Origin: Sinosporangium siamense
GTDB taxonomy: Bacteria > Actinomycetota > Actinomycetes > Streptosporangiales > Streptosporangiaceae
Assembly: GCF_016863435.1 (NCBI RefSeq)
Contig: NZ_BOOW01000027.1
Location: forward strand, 1 to 64,000
Direction: 5' to 3'
DNA: 64,000 bases
The notes under the pieces were generated by a model. It was not told the origin of the DNA, did not search any database, and was given only the letters and a program-made list of their open reading frames with translations. This document shows positions 33,533 to 42,057 of the stretch, in pieces. The translations under genes were made by a program, and so were the position numbers. How positions within the stretch are numbered: the stretch's first letter is position 1; each line of letters starts with the position of its first letter.

Positions 33533-34477
33533 TCATTCGATGGCCGAGACGTCGTCCAGCGCTTCCCGGATCTCCATCGGAAGTGTCAGTTCCTCTGCCT
33601 GCAGGATGCCGTTGAGCTGGGCGTTTGTGCGGGCTCCCACGATCGCGGCGCACACCCCCGGCTGGTCGCGCACCCATGAAAGGGCCACCGACAAAGGGGA
33701 TACGGCCAGGCCTTCCGCCGCTGTGGTGACCGATTCGACGATGCGACGGCAGCGTTCGTCGAGATAAGGGCGGACAAAATCGGCGAAATGGGGTGTGGCC
33801 GCTCGGGAATCGGCTGGAACCCCCGTACGGTATTTCCCAGTCAAAACCCCTCGTCCGAGGGGTGACCACGCCAGCATCCCCGCCCCGAGATGCTCGGCCG
33901 CCGACAGCAATTCCCGCTCGGCGTCCCTGGCCAGGAGCGAGTATTCCGCCTGGGCCGACACCATCGGCGTGCGCCCGAGCGCCCGCTGGTGCACCGCCGC
34001 CGCGGCGAGCTGCCACCCCGCGTAGTTGCACACCCCGGCGTAGGCCGCCCGGCCCGTCGACACGATCGTGTCGACCGCCGCCAGCGTCTCCTCCAGCGGC
34101 ACCTCCGAGTCGAACGCGTGCAACTGCCACAGGTCGACGTCCTCCAGCCCCAGACGGGCCAGCGACGCGTCGGCGGCCGCGATCAAATGCTTGCGCGACG
34201 CGTCGCGCGGGCGCCGGGCCGTCGGGGTCAGCACGGCCTTGGTCGCGATCACCAGCTCGGAGCGAGGCACCGTGTCCTGCATGAGGCGCCCGAGCAGTCG
34301 CTCGGCGTCGCCGCCCGTGTAGACGTCGGCGGTGTCGATCAGAGTGCCGCCGGCATCGGCGAACGTGCGCAGCTGGGCCGCTGCTTCCTCGGCCCCGGTG
34401 TCGCGCCCCCATGTCATTGTGCCGAGCCCGAGGCGGGACACCGACAGCCCGCTCCGCCCGACGTAACGCTGCTCCAT
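33533..34477 (-). CDS. Aldo/keto reductase
   Basis: 314 residues, TIM-barrel NADPH oxidoreductase. The tetrad is visible: Asp in TLIDTADVYTGGDAE, Tyr in DVY, Lys in LVIATKAVL and His in DLWQLHAFD. Closest pattern is the AKR11/12-like group (EQRYVGRSGLSVSRLGLGTM start). Minus-strand TAATCT (34492-34487) is 9 nt before the ATG, so the transcript has at most a 2-nt leader. Substrate unknown. Confidence 0.88.
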   Translation of the reverse strand: MEQRYVGRSGLSVSRLGLGTMTWGRDTGAEEAAAQLRTFADAGGTLIDTADVYTGGDAERLLGRLMQDTVPRSELVIATKAVLTPTARRPRDASRKHLIAAADASLARLGLEDVDLWQLHAFDSEVPLEETLAAVDTIVSTGRAAYAGVCNYAGWQLAAAAVHQRALGRTPMVSAQAEYSLLARDAERELLSAAEHLGAGMLAWSPLGRGVLTGKYRTGVPADSRAATPHFADFVRPYLDERCRRIVESVTTAAEGLAVSPLSVALSWVRDQPGVCAAIVGARTNAQLNGILQAEELTLPMEIREALDDVSAIE

Positions 34478-34840
34478 GATCCGGCCAGATTACCGTCTGG
34501 GCAGGGAGAACCTTCGATTACCCTGCCACGACCCGCTGATGTTGCCCCCCTCTGAACCGCTTTGCGGCACGCCGTAATCACCGTCCCACCGCGCGTGTCG
34601 ATCCCCGCACCCCTTACGGCACAGGGGGATCGGGCGCCCGCGCCACCGGAGGCGAGTGCGGCGGTGTGACATTGTGCACGCGCCCGGCGGGACCGGCCGC
34701 CTTGGCGGCGCCGTACGGGCCGCGGGGACCGGCCCCCGTGGTCTTTCATACGGGTAGGACTGGTGCGGGGTTGTGCATAACTCGTAGGAGATTGTCGGAT
34801 GCGTGAACGGCGAACGTAGTGCAGCCGTACGCTGTGGGGT
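34478..34840. other. Divergent intergenic region, no gene
   Basis: Two promoters bound it: TAATCT for the reductase (34492-34487, minus) and TACGCT for the phosphatase (34828-34833, plus), each near its start codon. GGCAGGG (34499-34505) and a downstream CCCTGCC form an inverted repeat near the reductase promoter. No protein-like frame is seen in the middle. Confidence 0.5.
34828..34833 (+). promoter_or_regulatory. -10 box for leaderless histidine-phosphatase mRNA
   Basis: TACGCT lies exactly 7 nt before the GTG at 34841, which fixes that start. Confidence 0.6.
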
Positions 34841-35539
34841 GTGACGACCTTGATCCTTGCTCGCCACGGGCTGACCCATCTCACCGGGCCGGTCCTCGCG
34901 GGCCGTACGCCCGGGGTGGCGCTCAACGACGCGGGCCGGGCGCAGGCCAAGGGGCTTGCGGCCAGGCTCGCTCAGGTGCCGCTCGCGGCCGTCGTGTCCA
35001 GTCCTCTCGACCGGTGTGTGCAGACCGCCGCCGCCGTCGCGGAGGAGCGCCGGGCCGAGGTGGTGACCGACGACAGGTTCGGCGAGTGCGACTACGGCGA
35101 GTGGACCGGGCGCCCGATCGCCGAGCTGGCGCGTGAGCCGCTGTGGCAGGTGGTGCAGGCGCACCCCAGCGCGGCGGCGTTCCCCGGCGGGGAGGCGCTC
35201 GCCGCGGTTCAGGCGCGGGCGGTCGCGGCGGTCCGCGAGTGGAACGCGAGGTTCGGGCCCGAGGAGGCCTACCTCGTGTGCAGTCACGGAGACGTGATCA
35301 AGGCGATCGTGGCCGACGCGCTCGGCCTGCACCTCGATCAGTTCCAGCGCATCACCGCCGATCCCGCATCGGTCACGGTGATTCGATACACCCCGCTACG
35401 TCCTTTTCTCCTCCGCCTCAACGACGTCGGGGGCGACGTTGTGAGACTGCCGTCCGCGGAGGGTTCGGAGTCGGCTGACGGGGCAGTAAACCTCACCGGG
35501 AGCGATGCCGCCGTCGGCGGCGGAGCCGGAACCACGTAG
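34841..35539 (+). CDS. Histidine phosphatase family protein, MSMEG_4193 type
   Basis: 232 residues, phosphoglycerate-mutase-like fold. The RHG motif is LILARHGLTHLTG (about 4-16; phosphorylated His9), a second Arg in SSPLDRCVQTA, and the catalytic His in YLVCSHGDVIKAI (about 146). It starts a conserved actinobacterial set with DUF3090 and the kinase-like SCO1664-type gene. The C-terminal 40 residues are disordered. Substrate unknown; linkage to a kinase-like protein suggests a phosphorylated small molecule or protein. Confidence 0.85.
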   Translation: MTTLILARHGLTHLTGPVLAGRTPGVALNDAGRAQAKGLAARLAQVPLAAVVSSPLDRCVQTAAAVAEERRAEVVTDDRFGECDYGEWTGRPIAELAREPLWQVVQAHPSAAAFPGGEALAAVQARAVAAVREWNARFGPEEAYLVCSHGDVIKAIVADALGLHLDQFQRITADPASVTVIRYTPLRPFLLRLNDVGGDVVRLPSAEGSESADGAVNLTGSDAAVGGGAGTT

Positions 35540-35542
35540 GGT
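35537..35542 (+). promoter_or_regulatory. -10 box for leaderless DUF3090 mRNA, overlapping a stop codon
   Basis: TAGGGT (35537-35542) lies 6 nt before the ATG at 35549, and its first three bases are the TAG stop of the phosphatase gene. Confidence 0.55.
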
Positions 35543-35548
35543 CGGGTT

Positions 35549-36100
35549 ATGCCGGTCTTCGACTACGATCCGCCAGAAAGGTTCGTGGCCGGTGCCGTAG
35601 GGCAGCCGGGGTCACGTGCCTTCTTTTTGCAGGCCCGCGGGGGTGGCAGGCTGACGACGGTGGCCCTGGAGAAGTCTCAGGTGGCAGCCTTGGCCGACCG
35701 GCTGGACGAGCTGCTCGACGAGGTGCTGCGCCGCATAGGCCCCCAAGGCCACGTGCCCGCCATGGCGCCCGCCGACCTCCAGGACGAGGCCCCGCTCGAC
35801 CAGCCTCTGATCGAGGACTTCCGGGTGGGCACCATGACGCTCGGCTGGGATCCCGAGACATCTCTCGTGGTCATCGAGGCCAAGGAGCTCATCGACGACG
35901 AAGACGAGATCGAAGGCCCGGAACCCGCCGTGCTGCGCGTGCACATCAGCGCGAAGTCGGCGCGGGCCTTCTCCAAACGAGCACTCGAACTTGTGGCGGC
36001 GGGCCGTCCGGCCTGTCCGCTGTGCGGTCAGCCATTGGAAGCGGAGGGGCACATCTGCGTGCGATTGAATGGATATCGTGCCGGTCGGGGTGGTGTGTGA
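35549..36100 (+). CDS. DUF3090 family protein
   Basis: 183 residues. The body is alpha/beta (RFVAGAVGQPGSRAFFLQARG; LADRLDELLDEVLRRIG) and the C-terminus is a small zinc-ribbon-like motif, CPLCGQPLEAEGHICVRLNGY (about 155-175; Cys-x2-Cys and His-x-Cys). Sits between the histidine phosphatase and the kinase-like gene, a conserved gene order. Function unknown. Confidence 0.88.
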   Translation: MPVFDYDPPERFVAGAVGQPGSRAFFLQARGGGRLTTVALEKSQVAALADRLDELLDEVLRRIGPQGHVPAMAPADLQDEAPLDQPLIEDFRVGTMTLGWDPETSLVVIEAKELIDDEDEIEGPEPAVLRVHISAKSARAFSKRALELVAAGRPACPLCGQPLEAEGHICVRLNGYRAGRGGV

Positions 36101-36125
36101 TCGAGCAAACCCTGGAAGAGGCCGC

Positions 36126-36887
36126 ATGAGCGCCGAAAGCGAGCCCGCGTTGAGCGCGGCGCACGTGTCCAGAATCGACGACGAATCCGCCCTCCGCCTT
36201 CTCAGGGAGGGCCGCCTCGAGGTCGCGGGCCGGCTGGTCGAGGCGACCAACATGACGCTCTACTGCTCGGTACGGCTCGGCGACCTTGGCGCGGCCTGTG
36301 TCTACAAGCCGGTCCGCGGCGAACGCCCCCTGTGGGACTTCCCCGACGGCACCCTGGCCGCCCGCGAGGTCGCCGCCTTCGAGGTCTCGGCCGTGACGGG
36401 CTGGCGCATCGTCCCCCCCACCGTCTACCGGGACGGACCCTTCGGGCCGGGCATGTGCCAGCTCTGGATCGACAGCGACCGCGAGATCGACCTCATGGCC
36501 CTGGTCCGCAGCCGCCACCCCGCCCTGCGGCGCATGGCGGTGTTCGACGCCGTGGTCAACAACGCCGACCGGAAGGGCGGGCACCTGCTTCCGCTTCCCG
36601 ACGGTCACGTATACGGCGTCGACCACGGAGTCTGCTTCTCCGCCGAGGACAAACTTCGCACCGTGCTGTGGCAGTGGCGCAACAAGACCCTGCCCCGCGA
36701 GGCCGTCAACGTGCTGGCCCGCCTCGACCGCGAACTCGAGAACGGCCACCTCGGCCGCCGCCTCCGCGAACTTCTCACCCCCGCCGAGGCCGCCGCCACC
36801 GCGGCCCGGGTGCGCCGCCTGCTCGACAGCGGCGTGCACCCGGTCCCCTCGGGCGACTGGCCGGCGGTTCCCTGGCCGCCGATCTGA
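36126..36887 (+). CDS. SCO1664-type kinase-like protein (PI3/4-kinase fold)
   Basis: 253 residues. ATP-site Lys in VYKPVRGERPLWDFP (Lys61), catalytic segment VVNNADRKGGHLLPL (Asp148) and metal segment GVDHGVCF (Asp166) resemble the K...DRxxxN...DxG series of PI3/4 kinases and HipA-like kinases. Substrate unknown. ATG 36126 follows GGAAGAGG. Third gene of the conserved set; mshC follows two genes later. Confidence 0.8.
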   Translation: MSAESEPALSAAHVSRIDDESALRLLREGRLEVAGRLVEATNMTLYCSVRLGDLGAACVYKPVRGERPLWDFPDGTLAAREVAAFEVSAVTGWRIVPPTVYRDGPFGPGMCQLWIDSDREIDLMALVRSRHPALRRMAVFDAVVNNADRKGGHLLPLPDGHVYGVDHGVCFSAEDKLRTVLWQWRNKTLPREAVNVLARLDRELENGHLGRRLRELLTPAEAAATAARVRRLLDSGVHPVPSGDWPAVPWPPI

Positions 36888-36936
36888 CCGCCCGGCCGCA
36901 GGAGTCGCGGAAGGCAGGGGGTCCATCCGGACCGCC

Positions 36937-36953
36937 GTACGGCTTCGCCGTAC
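36937..36953. repeat. GTACGGC-TTC-GCCGTAC palindrome
   Basis: A 7+3+7 perfect palindrome in the gap between the kinase-like and NRDE genes. It equals the reverse complement of GTACGGC-GAA-GCCGTAC and belongs with the copies at 27690 and 32313. May terminate transcription. Confidence 0.6.
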
Positions 36954-36983
36954 TCTGGCCGGTGATCCGGGAGGTGGTTGAGG

Positions 36984-37736
36984 ATGTGCACCGTCGTCGT
37001 GAGTGTGGACCCCGGCAGGTGGGCGCCCGTCCTGCTGGTGGGAGTGCGGGATGAGCTGTCCACCCGCCCCACACGTGGACCGGGGGAGCACTGGCCGGAT
37101 TCGCCCGGTGTCTACGGGGGCGTCGATCTGCGCGCCGGCGGCACCTGGCTGGCGGCGGCGCCCGGGCTCCCGCGCGTGGCGGCCCTCCTCAACGGGCACG
37201 GCACGCCCGCTCATCACGACCGGCGCATTTCGCGCGGTGGGATCCCCCTGCACGCCATCCGGGAGGGCGGGCCACCCGACGGTGATCTGAGTCGCTACGA
37301 CCCCTTTCACCTGGTGCTCGGCGATCTCGACGGGGTGAGGTTGTGGAGCTGGGACGGCACGCGGCTCAGCCAGGACAAGCTTCCCGAAGGCACCCATGTC
37401 ATGGTCAACTCCGGGTGGGCGCGCCTGCCCGGCGACCCCCGGGCCGACCACTTCGGCCCCCTCTTCGCCGCCGCCCCGGCGCCCCTGGCGGACCTCGGCG
37501 CGGAGCCCGGGGAGTTCTGGGGCGAGTGGGCCGGGCTGGCCTCGGGCGCGGGGCTGCCCTTCGGGGATCCGAGGGCGATGGTCGTGCGGCACGAGATGTC
37601 CGGCGGGCTCGTCTACGCCTCCCTGTCGGTCACCATGGTGGCCTTGGGATCCGATGGCACACGCTACGACTTCCGCGTGCTCGGCGACGATCCGGGACCG
37701 TGGGAGCGCGTCCTCCCTCGCCCTGGATTGGGGTGA
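36984..37736 (+). CDS. NRDE family protein (TANGO2-like)
   Basis: 250 residues. Starts MCTVVVSVDPGR, giving a Cys at position 2, the expected nucleophile of an N-terminal-nucleophile hydrolase after Met removal; NRDE/TANGO2 family members share this. The NRDE-like motif appears as GVRDELSTRP, and FGGVDLRAGGTWLA as YGGVDLRAGGTWLA. TTG 36978 is in frame but ATG 36984 gives Met-Cys and follows GGGAGGTGG by 6 nt. Activity is unproven. Confidence 0.85.
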   Translation: MCTVVVSVDPGRWAPVLLVGVRDELSTRPTRGPGEHWPDSPGVYGGVDLRAGGTWLAAAPGLPRVAALLNGHGTPAHHDRRISRGGIPLHAIREGGPPDGDLSRYDPFHLVLGDLDGVRLWSWDGTRLSQDKLPEGTHVMVNSGWARLPGDPRADHFGPLFAAAPAPLADLGAEPGEFWGEWAGLASGAGLPFGDPRAMVVRHEMSGGLVYASLSVTMVALGSDGTRYDFRVLGDDPGPWERVLPRPGLG

Positions 37737-37786
37737 AAACGACTTAATGTCCACCCCGGGGTGATCCGGGTAGTCCGCTGCATGGA

Positions 37787-37792
37787 TAGGCT
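37787..37792 (+). promoter_or_regulatory. -10 box for leaderless mshC mRNA
   Basis: TAGGCT lies 6 nt before the ATG at 37799 and fixes that start. Confidence 0.6.
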
Positions 37793-37798
37793 CAAGGC

Positions 37799-39028
37799 AT
37801 GCGATCGTGGTCTGCCCCGAAGATCCCTCGGCTCCCCGGCGTCGGCACTCCGTTGCGGCTCTACGACACGGCCTCCCGCGAGGTCAGGCCCACCGAGCCC
37901 GGCCCCGCCGCCAAGATGTACGTCTGCGGAATCACCCCCTATGACGCCACTCATATCGGGCACGCCAACACCTACCTCGCCTTCGACATGATCAACCGGG
38001 TGTGGCGTGACGCCGGCCATGAGGTTCATTTCACGCAGAACTCCACCGACGTGGACGACCCGCTCTTGGAACGTGCCGAAAGGACCGGCGAGGACTGGCG
38101 GGTGCTCGCCGAACGCGAGATCGACCTGTTCCGCAGCGACATGGAGGCCCTGCGGGTGCTCCCGCCCCGCGAATACGTCGGGGTGACCGAGGTCGTCGAC
38201 CAGATCGCCGATTTGATCGCGGTCCTGCGGGACAAGGGCGCCACCTACACCCTCGACGGCGACGTCTACTTCGACGTCGCCGCCGCCCCCAAGTTCGGCG
38301 CCGTGTCCGGCTACTCGGAGGACGAGATGCTCGCCCTCTTCGCCGACCGCGGCGGCGACCCCGGCCGCCCCGGCAAGCAGCACCCGCTCGACTGGCTCCT
38401 CTGGCGGGCGGAGCGCCCCGGCGAGCCCTCCTGGCCCTCGCCCTTCGGCCCCGGCCGCCCCGGCTGGCACGTGGAGTGCACGGCCATCGCGCTCGCCAAC
38501 CTCGGTTCGGGCTTCGACGTGGCCGGCGGCGGCTCCGACCTGATCTTCCCCCACCACGAGATGGGCGCCTGCGAAGGCCACGTCGCCACCGGCGACTGGC
38601 CCTTCGCCAAGTCATACGTCCACGCGGGCATGGTCGCCCTCGACGGCGAGAAGATGTCCAAGTCCCGGGGCAACCTGGTGTTCGTGTCCCGCCTCCGGGA
38701 TGAACACGACCCCATGGCGGTCCGCCTCGCCCTGCTGGCCCACCACTACCGCGCCGACTGGGAGTGGACCCCCCACCAGATCACCGCCGCAGAGACCCGC
38801 CTCGCCCGCTGGCGCGCCGCCGCGGCCCTTGCGAGCGGTCCCCCCGCCGAACGCCTCCTTGAGCAGGTCCGCGACCACCTCGCCGACGACCTCGACACCC
38901 CGTCGGCGGTCGCCGCCGTCGACAACTGGTCCGAGCACGCCCTGTCGGAGGGCGGCCCCGACACCACCGCCCCTGCTTTGATGCACAGCACCGCCGACGC
39001 CCTCCTGGGCATCGACCTCACCATCTGA
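37799..39028 (+). CDS. mshC: Cysteine-glucosaminylinositol ligase, mycothiol synthesis
   Basis: 409 residues, a cysteinyl-tRNA-synthetase homologue that joins Cys to GlcN-inositol with ATP. Zinc and HIGH region: [17 protein letters not shown] (Cys43; HIGH 52-55), Cys227 and His252 as further ligands, KMSKS at 285-289. The shortened C-terminus lacks the anticodon-binding domain of true CysRS, which identifies MshC. Mycothiol is the main low-molecular thiol of actinobacteria. Confidence 0.95.
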   Translation: MRSWSAPKIPRLPGVGTPLRLYDTASREVRPTEPGPAAKMYVCGITPYDATHIGHANTYLAFDMINRVWRDAGHEVHFTQNSTDVDDPLLERAERTGEDWRVLAEREIDLFRSDMEALRVLPPREYVGVTEVVDQIADLIAVLRDKGATYTLDGDVYFDVAAAPKFGAVSGYSEDEMLALFADRGGDPGRPGKQHPLDWLLWRAERPGEPSWPSPFGPGRPGWHVECTAIALANLGSGFDVAGGGSDLIFPHHEMGACEGHVATGDWPFAKSYVHAGMVALDGEKMSKSRGNLVFVSRLRDEHDPMAVRLALLAHHYRADWEWTPHQITAAETRLARWRAAAALASGPPAERLLEQVRDHLADDLDTPSAVAAVDNWSEHALSEGGPDTTAPALMHSTADALLGIDLTI

Positions 39029-39034
39029 CACCTT

Positions 39035-39060
39035 CCGGCACCCGTGCCCTGTGGTGCCGG
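39035..39060 (+). terminator. Hairpin after mshC
   Basis: CCGGCACC (39035-39042) pairs with GGTGCCGG (39053-39060), loop 10 nt, 6 bp after the stop; no U-tract. Confidence 0.5.
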
Positions 39061-39186
39061 GCAGCCCTGCGAGGCTCGGGCCCGGCCGATCTCACCGTCC
39101 GTGCCGCCCAGAAGAAAAGGGCGGTACGGCGGGAAGCCTCCAAATGCGATTTGTCCTGAAAAATCGCAGGAAAGCGGATAAAAGCC

Positions 39187-39672
39187 CTACTCGGCGAGGT
39201 TGGCTGAGGTCAGGAAACGTGCGCGTTCGTCGGCGGGAAGATGGTCGATGAACAATGTCCCGTCAAGATGGTCCGCCTCATGCTGGAGAACCCGGGCGAG
39301 CACCCCGAGGGCACGCACCGTGACCGGCTTGCCGTACATATCGCGCCCCTTGGCTACCGCCGAGTAGGAACGCTCCAGCGGCCACCAGACCCCGGGGGCC
39401 GACAGGCAGGCCTCATCGGCCGTGATCTTGCGCTCGGACAGCTCAAGGCGGGGGTTGACGAGATGCCCCGACCTGCCGTCGTAGGAGAAGACGAGCACCC
39501 GCAAAGGCACCCCCACCTGGGGTGCGGCGAGGCCGGCGCGGCCGGCGCCGGCGTGCAGGGTGGCGGTGAGGGACTTGACCAGGCCCCGCAGCTCCTTGTC
39601 GAAGGCGGTGACCGGTTCGGCCACTTCCCGCAGGCCGGGATCACCGAAGACGCGGATCTGCCGAACCGTCAC
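39187..39672 (-). CDS. def: Peptide deformylase
   Basis: 161 residues from GTG 39672, which follows GGGGAGGG. Removes the formyl group from nascent Met. The three family motifs are present: GLAAPQVG (motif 1), EACLSAPGV (motif 2; usual EGCLS has Ala for Gly, metal Cys89) and QHEADHLDG (motif 3; His131, Glu132, His135). Frame extends far upstream without other homology. Probably an additional rather than the only deformylase, given the motif-2 change; that is inference. Confidence 0.9.
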   Translation of the reverse strand: MTVRQIRVFGDPGLREVAEPVTAFDKELRGLVKSLTATLHAGAGRAGLAAPQVGVPLRVLVFSYDGRSGHLVNPRLELSERKITADEACLSAPGVWWPLERSYSAVAKGRDMYGKPVTVRALGVLARVLQHEADHLDGTLFIDHLPADERARFLTSANLAE

Positions 39673-39903
39673 ATGCCCTCCCCGAAACCGAGCTGAGAAT
39701 CCAGCTTTTGAGTTGCCCGCGGCAGCATCCATCCAATCATCAGAATCGGGGCGAAGAGCATTATCCGGCCTGTCCGGATGACCGCGTTGAGCGATTATTT
39801 TATAGGCCGATCGTCGCCGCATACCCAAGGCAGCGTGCGTGCCGTAGCACAGCGGTAACAGAGCGGACTCAAGACCGAAACCGGGAGGCCGCACGATCGG
39901 ACC

Positions 39904-41043
39904 ATGCTGGAGACGGCGCCTGACGCGCTGGCCGGGTTCACCATCGGGATCACCGCGACCCGACGCCACGAAGAGCTGCGCGTGCTGCTGGAACGCAGGG
40001 GAGCACGGGTCGTCGGCGCGCCCGCGATCCGCCTGGCGCCGGCCGCCGACGACGGCGACCTGCTGGTGGCGACCCGGAATGTCCTGGCCGCGCCGGTGGA
40101 CGACGTCGTGGTGACGACCGGGGTCGCGTTCCAGGAGTGGATGGCGGCGGCCGAGGGGTGGGGCCTCGGCGGTGAGCTGGCCGCCCACCTGGACAAGGCC
40201 AGGATCCTGGCCAGGGGACCCAAGGCGACGGGCGCGGTGCGTGCCGCGGGGCTGCGCGAGTGCGAGGCATACGCGGGTGAGTTGTGCGAGGAGGTCGCCC
40301 GGCACCTGCTGGCGCAGGACCTCCGGGGGCGACGGCTCGCCGTGCTGCCTCACGGCGAGCCGCTGCCTCTGCTGACGGGCGCGCTGCGGTCGGCGGGCGC
40401 CGAGGTGATCGAGCTGCCCGTCTACCGCTGGCTGCCCAATCCCGACTCGGCGCCGCTGCGGCGCATGATCGCGGCTGTCGTGTCGGGCAGCCTCGACGCC
40501 GTCGCCTTCACGAGTTCTCCCGCGGTGCGTGCGACGCTCGCCGTCGCGAGCGAGGAGGGGGTGGAGGAGGCCCTGCTGGCGGCGCTGGCGGGGCCGGTGG
40601 TGGCGGCGTGTGTGGGCCCGGTGAGTGCGGGGCCGCTGCTCGCCAGGGGGGTGCCGGTGCTTCAGCCGGATCGGTTTCGCCTCGGGGCCCTGGCTCGCAC
40701 GCTGGTGAGGCATCTTCCGGAGTGCGGTGTGATCCGGCTGTCGGCCGGTGGTCACGAGCTGGAGATCCGCGGGCACGCGGTCGCCGTCGACGGGGAGTTG
40801 CGTCCGCTGCCGCCCGCTCCGATGGCTGTGCTCAAGCGGCTGGCTCGCCGCCCGGGGCATGTGATCGCCCGTTCGGAGTTGCGCACCGTTCTGCCCGGTG
40901 GCTCCTCTCGCGATCCCGCAGAGCATGCCGTCGAGATGGCCGTCACGCGGCTGCGCCGCGCACTCGGACAGGCCGGGATCGTGGAGACCGTCGTGAAGCG
41001 GGGCTATCGCCTCGCCTACGACAAGTGGTCGGTGATGCCCTGA
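39904..41043 (+). CDS. hemD: Uroporphyrinogen-III synthase fused to winged-helix DNA-binding domain
   Basis: 379 residues. The N-terminal HemD domain (about 1-260: FTIGITATRRHEELRVLLE; VVTTGVAFQEWM; DAVAFTSSPAVRATL) closes the tetrapyrrole ring in heme and B12 synthesis. The C-terminal OmpR-type winged helix (about 285-375: LPPAPMAVLKRLARRPGHVI, HAVEMAVTRLRRALG, VETVVKRGYRLAY) binds DNA in related response regulators. Such fusions are known in actinobacteria. Heme genes are not nearby. The last 28 bp overlap the convergent TetR-like gene. Confidence 0.85.
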   Translation: MLETAPDALAGFTIGITATRRHEELRVLLERRGARVVGAPAIRLAPAADDGDLLVATRNVLAAPVDDVVVTTGVAFQEWMAAAEGWGLGGELAAHLDKARILARGPKATGAVRAAGLRECEAYAGELCEEVARHLLAQDLRGRRLAVLPHGEPLPLLTGALRSAGAEVIELPVYRWLPNPDSAPLRRMIAAVVSGSLDAVAFTSSPAVRATLAVASEEGVEEALLAALAGPVVAACVGPVSAGPLLARGVPVLQPDRFRLGALARTLVRHLPECGVIRLSAGGHELEIRGHAVAVDGELRPLPPAPMAVLKRLARRPGHVIARSELRTVLPGGSSRDPAEHAVEMAVTRLRRALGQAGIVETVVKRGYRLAYDKWSVMP

Positions 41044-41651
41044 TCCACGACGCGGATCTGCGGTGTGAGCCGTAGTTCGCGCACGATTTCCTCGGCCACG
41101 TCCTCATGTGACGTCCCGACATGCGGTCCGGCGAAGAGCTCTTCGTAGGCATAGCGGAAACAACCGGCGAGGAGCAGTCGCGCGCTCGCGACCGGGGCGA
41201 CGTCGGCACGCACCCGTCCGGCCTTCTGCTCCGCGGCGATGTAGTCCGCCAGGGGCTGGATCTCGGACATGGGGCTGAGGCCGGCCTCCCGCTGCGCCTC
41301 ACGGAACCGTACGGTCACCGTGGGCGAGGTGAACGCGGGAAGCTGGGCCGAGTGCACGTCGACGTAGTATTCGATGCCGGCGCGTGCGATCGGGAGAAGA
41401 TTGTCGTTGACGTTGCCCTTGCCGACCAGATTGCTCAGGTCATCCAAGATGCGCAGCCACATGGGGAGCCGATCCTGGAGCAGGGCGAGGAATCTGTCCA
41501 CCGCCTGCCCGGCCGCCGGCGGGCCGTTTCTGATGGGGGGACGTGCCGCAGCGTCCTCACCATCATCCCGCTTCATGTAACCGGCGATCTCAAGGACGCG
41601 ACGGCGCGTCTCTTGTGTCCTCTGATGCGGTTCAAGCTGGGGAATCGCCAT
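41016..41651 (-). CDS. TetR-like protein lacking a recognisable HTH
   Basis: 211 residues from ATG 41651 (MAIPQLEPHQRTQETRRRVL). The C-terminal part is a normal TetR ligand domain (PLADYIAAEQKAGRVRAD; ASARLLLAGCFRYAYEELFAG). The N-terminus starts like a TetR helix 1 (RTQETRRRVLEIAG) but continues KRDDGEDAAARPPIRNGPP, and the usual T-x-x-x-IA-x-x-x-G-x-x-x-x-x-x-YxxF-x-x-K segment is missing, as if about 35-40 codons were lost. It could be a dead regulator or a ligand-binding partner. Confidence 0.65.
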   Translation of the reverse strand: MAIPQLEPHQRTQETRRRVLEIAGYMKRDDGEDAAARPPIRNGPPAAGQAVDRFLALLQDRLPMWLRILDDLSNLVGKGNVNDNLLPIARAGIEYYVDVHSAQLPAFTSPTVTVRFREAQREAGLSPMSEIQPLADYIAAEQKAGRVRADVAPVASARLLLAGCFRYAYEELFAGPHVGTSHEDVAEEIVRELRLTPQIRVVDQGITDHLS

Positions 41652-42057
41652 AGTTGCCCTAACATGCGCAGTCTTGAGAGTCGCGCTCACACAGATCCTC
41701 ACTTGTAGTCGGACCCGGGCTCGCCGCTCGTACACCGACGTTTACAGAGCCGCGTTTCTCCTGGTAGTGGATGTGGATACCGGCAGCCCTTCCCTAGCGG
41801 GGGCAAACCGTTCGGGACGGGTGGCGCTCAGTTGGCGCTCATTATTACCCGAAAACCAGGAGAAATGGTGAATTTGACGAGAAGTCTCAGCAAGCCTTCA
41901 GCCGTAGGTGAGGAGCAGGCCAACAAAAGACCAGGCCGGCCCCTGTGAGCAGGGGTTCTCCTGCCATCTCAAAAGGCTGTACACCAGCTTGAGGAGCCGA
42001 CGTGTCGCCGGATGCCGCTCCGTCCAAATCCGGCCGGAGAGGCGATCCAGGAGCCTC
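41652..42057. other. Intergenic region with 11-bp inverted repeat ends
   Basis: No gene. TTTCTCCTGGT (41755-41765) and ACCAGGAGAAA (41855-41865) are perfect inverted copies bounding 111 bp. A CCCCTG-TGAG-CAGGGG hairpin lies near 41940, and GGCGCTCA occurs twice in close succession near 41823-41839. Purpose unknown. Confidence 0.5.

Noticed and set aside
39843-39890. tRNA-like stretch (AGCACAGCGGTAACAGAGCGGACTCAAGACCG)-type pattern before hemD
   Set aside because: The putative anticodon stem has a mismatch and no acceptor or T-arm can be folded, so it is not a tRNA.
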